Assembly (NCBI GenBank): GCA_035353855.1
Contig: DAOQAK010000011.1
Location: 10,907 to 74,906, forward strand
DNA from: Bacteroidales bacterium
GTDB taxonomy: Bacteria; Bacteroidota; Bacteroidia; Bacteroidales; CG2-30-32-10
DNA length: 64,000 nt
Direction: 5' to 3'
The notes under the pieces were generated by a model. That model did no database searches. It saw only the letters and a program-made list of their open reading frames with translations, and had not been told where the DNA came from. How positions within the stretch are numbered: the stretch's first letter is position 1; each line of letters opens with the position of its first letter. The translations under genes were made by a program, and so were the position numbers. Below are positions 1-8,266 of the stretch, in pieces.

Positions 1-625
1 GAAACATAACAATTGAACTTGATATAAGGTTGGAGATAAATACATACCCTACCCCTATTCTTCCACTATAAATAATATCAATGAAACCAGGCATTATTGA
101 ATGCTTCAACATATAAGGACATAGTAAAATAAAAAATAAATTCAGCAGAACATTTGAAATGATCCCTATGATTTTTATGGTGGCAAAACGCTTAGCTTTA
201 TTCTGTGCCCTTAGTCTTGCAAAAGGAATGGTTGAAACAGCATCAAGTACTATGATTAGTGCAAACCAAATCACATATTCACTATGGTCAGGATAACGCA
301 AAACGTTTGCAACCGGATGCGCAAATATTATTGCCAATAATAAAAAAAATGAAGAAGTGGCTAATAACGAAATGAGTGATGTACTGTAAACTTTATTTTT
401 ATCCTGCTCGGTCCCGAAAAACCGGAAGAAACCTGTTTCAAAACCATACGTGAGTATAACTATCAGTAATGAAACATAAGCATACATTTCGTTTACCGTA
501 CCATATTCCGAAGTTTGAAATACTCTTGTATAAAAAGGAACCAGTAAATACGATATAACGCGGCCTATAATGCTGCTTAAACCATATACCGCAGTTTGTC
601 CTGCTAACTGTTTTAACGGATTCAA
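1..625 (-). CDS. Lipopolysaccharide/oligosaccharide flippase, partial (C-terminus beyond window)
   Basis: I translated the minus strand from a TTG at 623-625 and it stays open for 208 codons to the window edge. The product starts MNPLKQLAGQTAVYGLSSII and contains alternating hydrophobic helices typical of the Wzx/MATE-like oligosaccharide flippase superfamily, which moves lipid-linked O-antigen or capsule units across the inner membrane. The motif FYTRVFQTSEYGTVNEMYAY is typical of the first helices of this family. No ATG lies in frame near the N-terminus. A TAnnTTTG box lies 17 bases upstream of the TTG, supporting this start. The last half or more of the protein is missing. The family call is by recognition; the substrate cannot be told. 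Confidence 0.8.
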   Translation of the reverse strand, partial: MNPLKQLAGQTAVYGLSSIIGRVISYLLVPFYTRVFQTSEYGTVNEMYAYVSLLIVILTYGFETGFFRFFGTEQDKNKVYSTSLISLLATSSFFLLLAIIFAHPVANVLRYPDHSEYVIWFALIIVLDAVSTIPFARLRAQNKAKRFATIKIIGIISNVLLNLFFILLCPYMLKHSIMPGFIDIIYSGRIGVGYVFISNLISSSIVMF

Positions 626-642
626 AATATTATATTATTCTG

Positions 643-650
643 CAAAAGTA
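643..650 (-). promoter_or_regulatory. Bacteroidota -7 box (TACTTTTG) for the flippase gene
   Basis: The minus strand reads TACTTTTG, matching the Bacteroidota sigma-ABfr -7 consensus TAnnTTTG, 17 bases before the proposed TTG start. No clear -33 TTG was found at the usual spacing, so this is a motif match only. Confidence 0.4.
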
Positions 651-725
651 CATTTTTCTGAAGAATGTTGATAATAACGAAATCTGAAATATAATATTTT
701 AATTTATTAAGAAGGAATGAATAAT

Positions 726-3700
726 TTAATCTTCGATACCCGGCAGCTCAATATAAAAAGTAGTCCCAGTATTTTTCTTCGATTCAAACCATATTTTCCC
801 GTTATAACTTTCTATGATGCTTTTAACCATGGCCAATCCAAGTCCGGTGCCACCTGTTTTTGTTGTAAAATTTGGAGAAAAGATTTTATTTTTTTCAGCA
901 TCAGAAATCCCTTTACCATTATCGGTAATTTCTATCAAATAAAAATTCTTATTATCCGAAAGCCGGATATCAATAATACCATTTTTCCCTTCAACTGCTT
1001 GTACTGAATTTTTTATCAGGTTATTCAAAACCCTAATAATTTGTGATTTATCAACATTCACCAAATAAGGCTTTCCGGGTTTGATAAAATTTATTGTTAC
1101 TTTATAATCGCTATAAAGTGAAACCGAATTTTCAATAAGCTTTGATAAATCAATGATTTCCTTTACAGCCTTGGGCATTTTTGCAAAGTCTGAAAATTCC
1201 GTAGCAATTTTGTTTAATGATTCTATCTGCTCGATCATTGATTGTGTAAAGCGATTCAGCCGTTCGTTCCAATCAGGTGATTTATCATTCCATGATTTTT
1301 GTAATTGCTGAACATTAAGTTTCATAGGTGTTAGCGGATTTTTTATTTCATGCGCAATTTGTTTTGCCATTTCGCGCCAGGCGCTTTCACGCTCCGATTT
1401 TGCCAGCATTTCAGCGCTCTCTGCCAACTCATCAACCATCCTGTTATATTCATTTATAAGACTACCTATCTCATCATTTCGTTCAATATCAATTTTCTCA
1501 TTTCTTTTGCCTAATTTGATCTGGCTAAGTTTTTCCATGATAAATTTCATTGGCCGTGTAATGTAATTCGCTACAAGCAGGGCAATAATAACAGCAAGCG
1601 CTGTAAGCATTACATTAATATTGATGAATGTTGTAAAGAAAGCCGAAATTTCTTTTTTCATCTCGCTTTGCTTAGCAAAATAAGGCAGATTGATATAACC
1701 TGTTAATTTATTATCATTATTTCGGAATGGAACATATGCTGATAAATATTTTAAATTCCCTATATTTTCATTATGAATATAAAATGTATTTTTATTTTTT
1801 GATAATTCAATAAAAGCTTTTGAATCCATACGTTTCGATAGCATTCCTTCATCAAAAACCTGGGGACGCGATGAGGCTAATAGTATGCCATCGGGAGTAT
1901 AGAAATTTATATCTGTAAAAAATATATTTGAAAATTTGGTAAGCAAATCCGCTGTGAATTCTTTTGAATCATTCGTAACTTCAGGTAAAGAGCCAAGCTT
2001 GTTTTCTGTCTCAATTAATATAGAATGTGCTTTCTCGCTTAAACTATCGAAATTTTTCTTGTTATAAATATTTATAATATAATATAATGTTGTAATACCT
2101 ATTACTGCAAAGGAAAACACCAAAATAGAAACCATCGATATCTGTACCCTGGCTTTAAAATTTAAATTGATTTCTTTTTTCTTCAATGGAAAATGAAGCA
2201 GAAAAAGAAAGACCAAAATACAAATGCAATAGAAAATAAAAATATAGGAAAAGGGTGCAATGATATACAAAAGCGATTCACTTTTTTTACTGATGATAAT
2301 AATTGTTGTGGCATCCGATTTATAGAAAAGATGGTCATACCCATCTCTTTCAACAAAAAGATATTCATTTTCGGAAAGCTTATAATTATATGAGGTCAGG
2401 CTATAATAGTACTTTCCATATTGTAATACCAGTTCGTTATTTTTATATTTTGCATATGAATAATTAAACAAATCCCTGTTTATTTTTATGTCTTTATCTA
2501 TAAGCAATTCGGGGTAACCTAATTCCTTAGGAACAAATTTTGAATATAATTCAATATAGCAAACCGGTTTGACAATACTATCGTTTTGGGGATCTTTAAA
2601 GAAAATTTTCGCTATATAGCTGTTACGTCCGGTACCTGTACTTAATAAAAATAAATTGTCGTTAACTGTAGGCTGACCCGAATTATTTATCATTTCATTA
2701 AAAAACGAATCACACCCAACACTAATGTTATCAGGCTTTATCAACAATACCTGCTTGGGTTTACATACAGTTACCTGGAAATCATATTTCGACCAATATC
2801 CTTTAAAATAATTTTGATTAATTATTTCTGTAATCTTAGACTCATCAGGTTCCGGGGTATTTAAAATCTTTACGATATCCGTATCCGATTTAATATTTTC
2901 TTCAAGATTTTTAAATAAGAATTCTGCTATTGGGTCTTGCTCTATTGATAATTGCGATGCCAGTAATTTTCGTTTTTCTTTTTCTTTATATGTTGAATAT
3001 TCGTAATAACAATAAGTAGAAAGAAAAGAAAGCAACATGATATATATTGCTACAGCCTGAATTGTAAATTTAAAATTATCTTTTTTTATGTAATATCCAA
3101 TTGATACCAGTAATGCTATAACAAGAATAAAATATATCCAGCCTATATTAAATGAATAAAAATTAATTATTCCTGATACAATTACAGATATAAATAAGCA
3201 CAGAAAATGTTTATAAATATTATTATTAAATAGCTGATATGATAATTCGGAAAATAAATATGCAATTAAAAAGAATGATAACAATAAAATAGCTATTATT
3301 AAAAAGCCTGAAATGCTATAATAATCAAGCCCAAAAATATTATTTAAATCAAATGATAGATTTGAATTGATAATCAAACCTTTAAATATGTTAAAAATTA
3401 TAAAAAATACGAATAATACAAAGCTTAACATAATAAAAGAAATAATGCCTCTATAAAAATTATTGCTTTTATTTATTTTAATATTTCTTAAATTATTGAA
3501 TATAAATATAATAACAATAGAAAAAGTTGAAATATGAAGAAACAAATCGCCTAATGAAGGGAAAAATAATGAATCGGCGTAATATTTTGGTCCAAAGGAA
3601 TCAAGATTATAAATTATAGATGGTATTTTATAAACAAACGATAAATAGCGGATAAAACAAATTGCCAAAGAAACTAATACCGTCCATAATACAATATTCT

Positions 3701-4403
3701 TTTTGTAAAATTTTGTAAAAAATTTTTGTAAAAAAAGTATTAAAAAAGAAATAAATGAAATATAAGCAAGGATATAACTTAAGAACATTATGAATTCCAA
3801 TCCTTTTGGAAAATCTTTTGTCTTAGCAAAAACCAATGAACATAGCAGGTTTCCATCAACAGAAAAAATATTATACTCCCCCTCTACTAAATCTATCTCA
3901 CATTCGGGCATATTATAATCTTCCAGGAAACCATTTACTAAATATTCATTCCTGTAACGATAATCATTTTTAATAACTATCGCTCCTCTTATAACATAAT
4001 CCTTGTATCTTTTTTCTTTTACTTCATACCATCCGTTGCTTAATTTCACAATCTGGGAAACAGGTAATGAATCTGCTCTTAAATCTTCAACAGGAACCGA
4101 ATTAGTTGACCAAAAAATAACAGAATCCTTTTTTGAAATAACTAAAGCGATATCATTCTCTTCGTAAAAACTCCTGTAATAATTATAATCAAAAGCCTGT
4201 TGTTTATTGCTGTCTTTCAACTGCTGCAATGACTTATCAAATAATGTATTTAATAATTTTTCTTTTTTATTTAAAATTTCCGAAAATTCATCAGCTTTAA
4301 CTTTATAATTAATTTCCTTTCCCTTACTTGAATTGATTGTCAATACCAAAGCAAATGAAATTACAAACAGAAACAAGAAGAAATATATTCGGAAATTTTT
4401 CAT
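726..4403 (-). CDS. NtrY-like multi-pass sensor histidine kinase
   Basis: A 1225-residue membrane histidine kinase. Order of parts: a TM helix at about 5-22, a first extracytoplasmic region, a block of several TM helices (roughly 205-480), a second soluble region, a TM, another extracytoplasmic sensor segment, a TM near 920, HAMP (NYITRPMKF, about 945), HisKA with phospho-acceptor His in AHEIKNPLTPMKL (about 1017), and a C-terminal HATPase with N box (LNNLIKNSVQAVEG), DNGKGI and TGGTGLGLAMV. The HEIKNPLTP form of the H box is typical of NtrY-type kinases. No response regulator lies next to it. It is the last gene of the minus-strand run that begins near 11.6 kb, 56 bases after the methyltransferase. 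The signal is unknown. All catalytic motifs look intact. Confidence 0.88.
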   Translation of the reverse strand: MKNFRIYFFLFLFVISFALVLTINSSKGKEINYKVKADEFSEILNKKEKLLNTLFDKSLQQLKDSNKQQAFDYNYYRSFYEENDIALVISKKDSVIFWSTNSVPVEDLRADSLPVSQIVKLSNGWYEVKEKRYKDYVIRGAIVIKNDYRYRNEYLVNGFLEDYNMPECEIDLVEGEYNIFSVDGNLLCSLVFAKTKDFPKGLEFIMFLSYILAYISFISFLILFLQKFFTKFYKKNIVLWTVLVSLAICFIRYLSFVYKIPSIIYNLDSFGPKYYADSLFFPSLGDLFLHISTFSIVIIFIFNNLRNIKINKSNNFYRGIISFIMLSFVLFVFFIIFNIFKGLIINSNLSFDLNNIFGLDYYSISGFLIIAILLLSFFLIAYLFSELSYQLFNNNIYKHFLCLFISVIVSGIINFYSFNIGWIYFILVIALLVSIGYYIKKDNFKFTIQAVAIYIMLLSFLSTYCYYEYSTYKEKEKRKLLASQLSIEQDPIAEFLFKNLEENIKSDTDIVKILNTPEPDESKITEIINQNYFKGYWSKYDFQVTVCKPKQVLLIKPDNISVGCDSFFNEMINNSGQPTVNDNLFLLSTGTGRNSYIAKIFFKDPQNDSIVKPVCYIELYSKFVPKELGYPELLIDKDIKINRDLFNYSYAKYKNNELVLQYGKYYYSLTSYNYKLSENEYLFVERDGYDHLFYKSDATTIIIISKKSESLLYIIAPFSYIFIFYCICILVFLFLLHFPLKKKEINLNFKARVQISMVSILVFSFAVIGITTLYYIINIYNKKNFDSLSEKAHSILIETENKLGSLPEVTNDSKEFTADLLTKFSNIFFTDINFYTPDGILLASSRPQVFDEGMLSKRMDSKAFIELSKNKNTFYIHNENIGNLKYLSAYVPFRNNDNKLTGYINLPYFAKQSEMKKEISAFFTTFININVMLTALAVIIALLVANYITRPMKFIMEKLSQIKLGKRNEKIDIERNDEIGSLINEYNRMVDELAESAEMLAKSERESAWREMAKQIAHEIKNPLTPMKLNVQQLQKSWNDKSPDWNERLNRFTQSMIEQIESLNKIATEFSDFAKMPKAVKEIIDLSKLIENSVSLYSDYKVTINFIKPGKPYLVNVDKSQIIRVLNNLIKNSVQAVEGKNGIIDIRLSDNKNFYLIEITDNGKGISDAEKNKIFSPNFTTKTGGTGLGLAMVKSIIESYNGKIWFESKKNTGTTFYIELPGIED

Positions 4404-4459
4404 TTTTCAGAGTTTAGAATATCTCTGTATTAAATATAAAATTACAAAAACCTTCTCAA

Positions 4460-5353
4460 TTAAAATGCATTATCTTTTTTTAAAACATAAATTTGGCTAG
4501 AGTAAGAATACTTTTTACTTTTTGCTTTTTTATTAGATAAGTAACCTGTTATAAAACCTTTTATTATGCTTTGTTTCCCGGTCTTATATTTTTCACTAAG
4601 CATACTAACATAATAAGAATCAAATTTCATAGGTAATTTTTTAACAATAGAGAATCCGTGTTTATTAAAAATTTTCTCTAAAGTTATTGGAGTAAAGTGA
4701 TATAAATGCCTTGGAACATCATAAGCTGCCCAATATTCTTTATAATAACCTGCATCGAATGAATCGCAATGCGGGACAGCAACAAATAAAAAACCTTCAG
4801 GTGTTAGTATTCTTTTTAATTCTTTGATTCGTGTATTTAAATCCGGAACATGTTCTAAAACATGCCAAAGTGTAATATTATCAAATGAATCATTGTGTAA
4901 TGTACTTATTTGAACTTCATCAATTACATCAATATTATATTGGTTTTTTGCAAAATTTCGAGCTTCTTCATTAGGCTCTAACCCTAGTGTTTTCCAGTTA
5001 TTTTTTTTAAATAATGAAAGTAATTCTCCGCTTGCACAACCAATATCCAACACATTCTTTTTCTTGGAAAAAGAATTTATAAGTTTATATTTTTTATTAT
5101 GAGTATGCTGTCTGACTATTTTATATATTTTATTTATAATTCCTTTTTCGGTTCCTGAATGCGATATATAATCGGGCGAATTATAATATTGTCCGAGTTT
5201 GTAATTTTCAGGGCGAGGGTTTATAAAAATAAAGTCACATTTATTACATTTTACAAGATTAAATTTTTCTTTTGTAAGGAAAAAATCCGTACAAATCATA
5301 TAATCTAAAAATTCAGTGTTTTCACAAACCGGACAATTATTTATTTTTTCCAT
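4460..5353 (-). CDS. Class I SAM-dependent methyltransferase with N-terminal zinc-ribbon-like segment
   Basis: 297 residues. The N-terminus has two Cys pairs (CPVCENTEF and CNKCDF, about 30 residues apart), a likely zinc-binding segment seen in methyltransferases of sugar and secondary metabolism. The SAM-binding motif I is VLDIGCASGE (about residue 100), and motif IV-like HVLEHVPD follows. This arrangement matches Methyltransf_23-type enzymes; the substrate is unknown, possibly a cell-surface sugar or lipid. A parS palindrome ends 10 bases upstream of its ATG, in the 35-base gap after mnmG. It lies in the same minus-strand run as mnmG and the kinase. Confidence 0.8.
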   Translation of the reverse strand: MEKINNCPVCENTEFLDYMICTDFFLTKEKFNLVKCNKCDFIFINPRPENYKLGQYYNSPDYISHSGTEKGIINKIYKIVRQHTHNKKYKLINSFSKKKNVLDIGCASGELLSLFKKNNWKTLGLEPNEEARNFAKNQYNIDVIDEVQISTLHNDSFDNITLWHVLEHVPDLNTRIKELKRILTPEGFLFVAVPHCDSFDAGYYKEYWAAYDVPRHLYHFTPITLEKIFNKHGFSIVKKLPMKFDSYYVSMLSEKYKTGKQSIIKGFITGYLSNKKAKSKKYSYSSQIYVLKKDNAF

Positions 5354-5362
5354 TTTTAATTT

Positions 5363-5378
5363 TGTTTCACGTGAAACA
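5363..5378. promoter_or_regulatory. parS site (ParB binding site), copy 1
   Basis: A perfect 16-bp palindrome TGTTTCACGTGAAACA, identical to the near-universal chromosomal parS consensus bound by ParB/Spo0J. It lies in the 35-base gap between the stop of mnmG and the start of the methyltransferase gene. A second copy lies 1.9 kb away, on the other side of mnmG. The call rests on exact sequence identity; binding by this organism's ParB is inferred. Confidence 0.85.
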
Positions 5379-5388
5379 TTTTTCAGAA

Positions 5389-7266
5389 TTATCTTTTAAA
5401 ATGAACTAATAAAACAGAAATATCTGAAGGAGACACTCCACTAATTCTTGATGCCTGACCTATTGTAGAAGGTTTAATTTTTGAAAGTTTTTCCCTGGCC
5501 TCACTTGAAAGCGATTTTAGTTTATGATAATCAAAATCCTTAGGTAATTCTATGTTTTCAAGTCTTGTTATTTTTTCCGCAATATCTTTTTCTTTCTCAA
5601 TATAACCTTCGTATTTTATAAGAATTTCAGCTTCTTCCAGAATTTCATTCTTCTCTTTTCCTAAATCTAAATCTTCAACAAAAATTCTAAAAGAAAAAAC
5701 ATGTTTTTCAATTTCATTGATATTTATCTGAGGTCTCAATAAAATATTTCCAATTTTAGTCTTATGAGAGATATTATTGGTTTCTTTTTCTTTTAATAAT
5801 GTATTTATTTCATCAGGGCTGGTACTTTCTTTTTTTAGAAATGATATTATATTATCAATATTATTTCTTTTATCAATAAGTTTATCTAAACGCTTTTTCT
5901 CATTTAATCCTAACTCAAATCCTTTAGGAGTCAACCTTAAATCAGCATTATCCTGACGTAATAAAATTCTGTATTCCGCCCTGGAAGTAAACATCCGGTA
6001 TGGTTCTGAAGTTCCTTTAGTAACCAAATCATCAATAAGAACTCCAATATATGCTTCTGATCTTTTTAATATAAATTTATTTTGATTATTTATTTTTCTG
6101 ACCGCATTTATACCTGCCATCAACCCTTGGCAAGCTGCTTCTTCATATCCGGTAGTTCCATTAATTTGCCCGGCAAAAAATAAATTTTCGATTACTTTAC
6201 TTTCTAAATTCTGGTATAATTGAGTAGGAGGGAAGAAATCGTATTCAATAGCATAACCCGGTCTGAAAATTTTAACATTTTCAAATCCACTTATTTTTTT
6301 CAAAGCTTCGTACTGAATTTCTTCGGGCAACGAAGAGGAAAAACCATTAATATAATATTCAACTGTATTCCAACCTTCGGGTTCAATAAAAAGCTGATGT
6401 CGATTTTTATCAGAAAATCGCTCAACTTTATCTTCAATTGAAGGGCAATAACGTGGACCTATTCCTTTTATTCTTCCCACAAACAATGGAGAACGATCAA
6501 ATCCTTTTCTCAAAATATCATGAACTTCAGTGCTTGTATAAACCAAATAACATGAACGTTGCTTTTTTAAAAAAGGAGTATTTGTGAAAGAAAATTTTCC
6601 GGGTTCATCATCACCTTTTTGTTCGGTCATTTTTGTAAAATCCAGCGAACGGCCGTCTACTCTTACCGGTGTTCCGGTTTTCATACGGTCGCTTTTGATT
6701 CCTAATTTCACCAGACATTCTGTTAGCCCTTTTGAATTTACCTCCCCGTAACGACCACCTTTAAACTGCTTTTCACCAATATGAATAATACCGTTTAAAA
6801 AAGTTCCGTTTGTTAGAATAACAGTTTTAGATTTTATTGTAATTCCTAAGCTTGTTTTTACTCCAACAATTTTCTCATTCTTGACTATAATATCGGTAAT
6901 TGTATCTTGCCAGAAATCAAGATTAGGGATTTTTTCTAATTCATTTCTCCATTCAATGGAAAATAATGTTCTGTCACTTTGTGCACGTGGACTCCACATA
7001 GCAGGTCCTTTTGAACGGTTCAGCATTCGGAATTGAATCATCGTTCTATCGGTAACGATAGCCGATAAACCTCCAAGTGCATCAATTTCTCTAACTATTT
7101 GTCCTTTTGCAACACCCCCCATTGCCGGGTTACACGACATCTGAGCCATATTGGTCATATTCATAGTAACCAGCAAAACTGTAGCATTCATTCTTGCTGC
7201 TGCACTTGCTGCTTCACAACCGGCATGACCGGCGCCCACTACTATAACATCATATTCCTGAAGCAT
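5389..7266 (-). CDS. mnmG: tRNA uridine-5-carboxymethylaminomethyl(34) synthesis enzyme MnmG (GidA)
   Basis: 625 residues, the normal length. FAD-dependent enzyme that with MnmE makes the cmnm5U34 wobble modification in certain tRNAs. The N-terminal Rossmann motif is VVGAGHAGCEAA (about 10-21). Family signatures CNPAMGGVAKGQIVREIDA (about 45) and RMKTGTPVRVD follow, with the catalytic-region Cys in CPSIEDKVERF and a C-terminal helical tail. The start ATG at 7264-7266 gives MLQEYDVIVVGAG, the usual N-terminus. It is bracketed by two parS sites. In many bacteria gidA lies near oriC and parS, so the context suggests an origin-proximal region, though no dnaA or parAB is in the window. Confidence 0.97.
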   Translation of the reverse strand: MLQEYDVIVVGAGHAGCEAASAAARMNATVLLVTMNMTNMAQMSCNPAMGGVAKGQIVREIDALGGLSAIVTDRTMIQFRMLNRSKGPAMWSPRAQSDRTLFSIEWRNELEKIPNLDFWQDTITDIIVKNEKIVGVKTSLGITIKSKTVILTNGTFLNGIIHIGEKQFKGGRYGEVNSKGLTECLVKLGIKSDRMKTGTPVRVDGRSLDFTKMTEQKGDDEPGKFSFTNTPFLKKQRSCYLVYTSTEVHDILRKGFDRSPLFVGRIKGIGPRYCPSIEDKVERFSDKNRHQLFIEPEGWNTVEYYINGFSSSLPEEIQYEALKKISGFENVKIFRPGYAIEYDFFPPTQLYQNLESKVIENLFFAGQINGTTGYEEAACQGLMAGINAVRKINNQNKFILKRSEAYIGVLIDDLVTKGTSEPYRMFTSRAEYRILLRQDNADLRLTPKGFELGLNEKKRLDKLIDKRNNIDNIISFLKKESTSPDEINTLLKEKETNNISHKTKIGNILLRPQININEIEKHVFSFRIFVEDLDLGKEKNEILEEAEILIKYEGYIEKEKDIAEKITRLENIELPKDFDYHKLKSLSSEAREKLSKIKPSTIGQASRISGVSPSDISVLLVHFKR

Positions 7267-7277
7267 AAGTTTAAAAT

Positions 7278-7293
7278 TGTTTCACGTGAAACA
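7278..7293. promoter_or_regulatory. parS site (ParB binding site), copy 2
   Basis: A perfect TGTTTCACGTGAAACA. The symmetry extends three bases further on each side, so 7275-7296 is a 22-bp perfect palindrome. It fills most of the 28-base gap between ybeY and mnmG and ends 11 bases before the mnmG ATG. It is identical in its 16-bp core to the site at 5363-5378. Confidence 0.87.
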
Positions 7294-7294
7294 A

Positions 7295-7729
7295 TTATTT
7301 CATTAATTGATATATTGTTTTTAAGTGAATATCTTCTTTCTTAGTCATTATCAGCTTCTTAGACTTTGTTTTATCTGAATATCCTGATAAATGAAGCGTT
7401 CCATGAGCCATCACTCTATACAGCTCATTTAAAAATGTTGTTTTCATTTTTACCGCATTCTCTTCAATTCTTTCAATACTTATATAAATATCACCGGAAA
7501 CAATTTCATTTTCAGAATAATCAAAAGCAATTACATCTGTATAAGTGTCTCTATTTAAATATTTTATATTAATTTCATGTAAATATGAATCACTACAAAA
7601 GATGAAACAAAGCATTCCTGCTTTTTTATTCTCACTTTTGATAATAGATTTTACCCAAGCAGAAATAATACTTTTATTTTTTAATCTGAAAGCAGTGTCT
7701 TCGAAAAAATAATTTACGGATACTCGCAT
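7295..7729 (-). CDS. ybeY: rRNA maturation endoribonuclease YbeY
   Basis: 144 residues. A metal-dependent single-strand endoribonuclease of the UPF0054 family, acting in 16S rRNA 3'-end maturation and ribosome quality control. The metal-binding motif is read as HGTLHLSGYSDKT near residues 108-120. The first two His are present and the third position of the common HGxLHLxGYDH form is Asp. I believe the D variant is frequent in Bacteroidota and is not a defect. It sits between the ATPase gene (21-base gap) and mnmG (28-base gap, holding a parS site), in the same transcription direction. Confidence 0.92.
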   Translation of the reverse strand: MRVSVNYFFEDTAFRLKNKSIISAWVKSIIKSENKKAGMLCFIFCSDSYLHEINIKYLNRDTYTDVIAFDYSENEIVSGDIYISIERIEENAVKMKTTFLNELYRVMAHGTLHLSGYSDKTKSKKLIMTKKEDIHLKTIYQLMK

Positions 7730-7750
7730 GAATCCGGATTAAAGAAAATT

Positions 7751-8257
7751 TTAATTTATGGTATTATTATGAGAAGAGGAAGTTTCTTTAATACCACAAT
7801 ATTTTTTCAATAGATTCATCCTTTCAACAGCTAATTCATGGTTAATGCTGGAAATTTTAAAAATTATTTCAACACGGGAACCATTATCTGTAAAATGAAC
7901 TTCATCAGCAAGATTCCTGATAAGGAAAATACCTCGTCCTTTTAATTCGTTTGCATCTATATTAAGGTCGGTAGGGTCGGGGATAGTGTTAATGTCAAAA
8001 CCTTTACCTTCATCTTTTATTACAAATGATAATCCATCGGGTTTTGATGTAAATATTATTTGTACTGTTTTGGAAGAATCTTTTGCATTGCCATGATTCA
8101 TCGCATTTTCAACCGCTTCGGTTAAGGCAACAAGAATATTTCCAAAATATGTATTATTTATATTAAACTCATCACAAATATCCTCCACAAATTTTTCAAC
8201 TTTGTGAATATTTTCAGGTAATGAGGTTAATATAAGTTCTAAACGTTCGTTGATCAT
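7751..8257 (-). CDS. Anti-sigma-factor-type ATP-binding protein (RsbW/HATPase_c_2 family)
   Basis: 168 residues with a single GHKL ATPase domain. The N box is LVALTEAVENAMNHGNA, the G1 box is IKDEGKGFD, and the G2 region reads LKGRGIFLIRNLADEV. There is no HisKA domain, so it resembles RsbW/SpoIIAB serine kinases and anti-sigma factors, not sensor kinases. No anti-anti-sigma (STAS) or sigma gene is adjacent, so its partner is unknown. It starts 9 bases after the DUF4175 gene and is probably translated from the same mRNA. Confidence 0.85.
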   Translation of the reverse strand: MINERLELILTSLPENIHKVEKFVEDICDEFNINNTYFGNILVALTEAVENAMNHGNAKDSSKTVQIIFTSKPDGLSFVIKDEGKGFDINTIPDPTDLNIDANELKGRGIFLIRNLADEVHFTDNGSRVEIIFKISSINHELAVERMNLLKKYCGIKETSSSHNNTIN

Positions 8258-8266
8258 ATTTAAATC

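Noticed and set aside
7295..7729. Missing third metal-binding His in YbeY
   Set aside because: The Asp variant at this position is, to my knowledge, common in Bacteroidota YbeY, so it is not evidence of loss of function.
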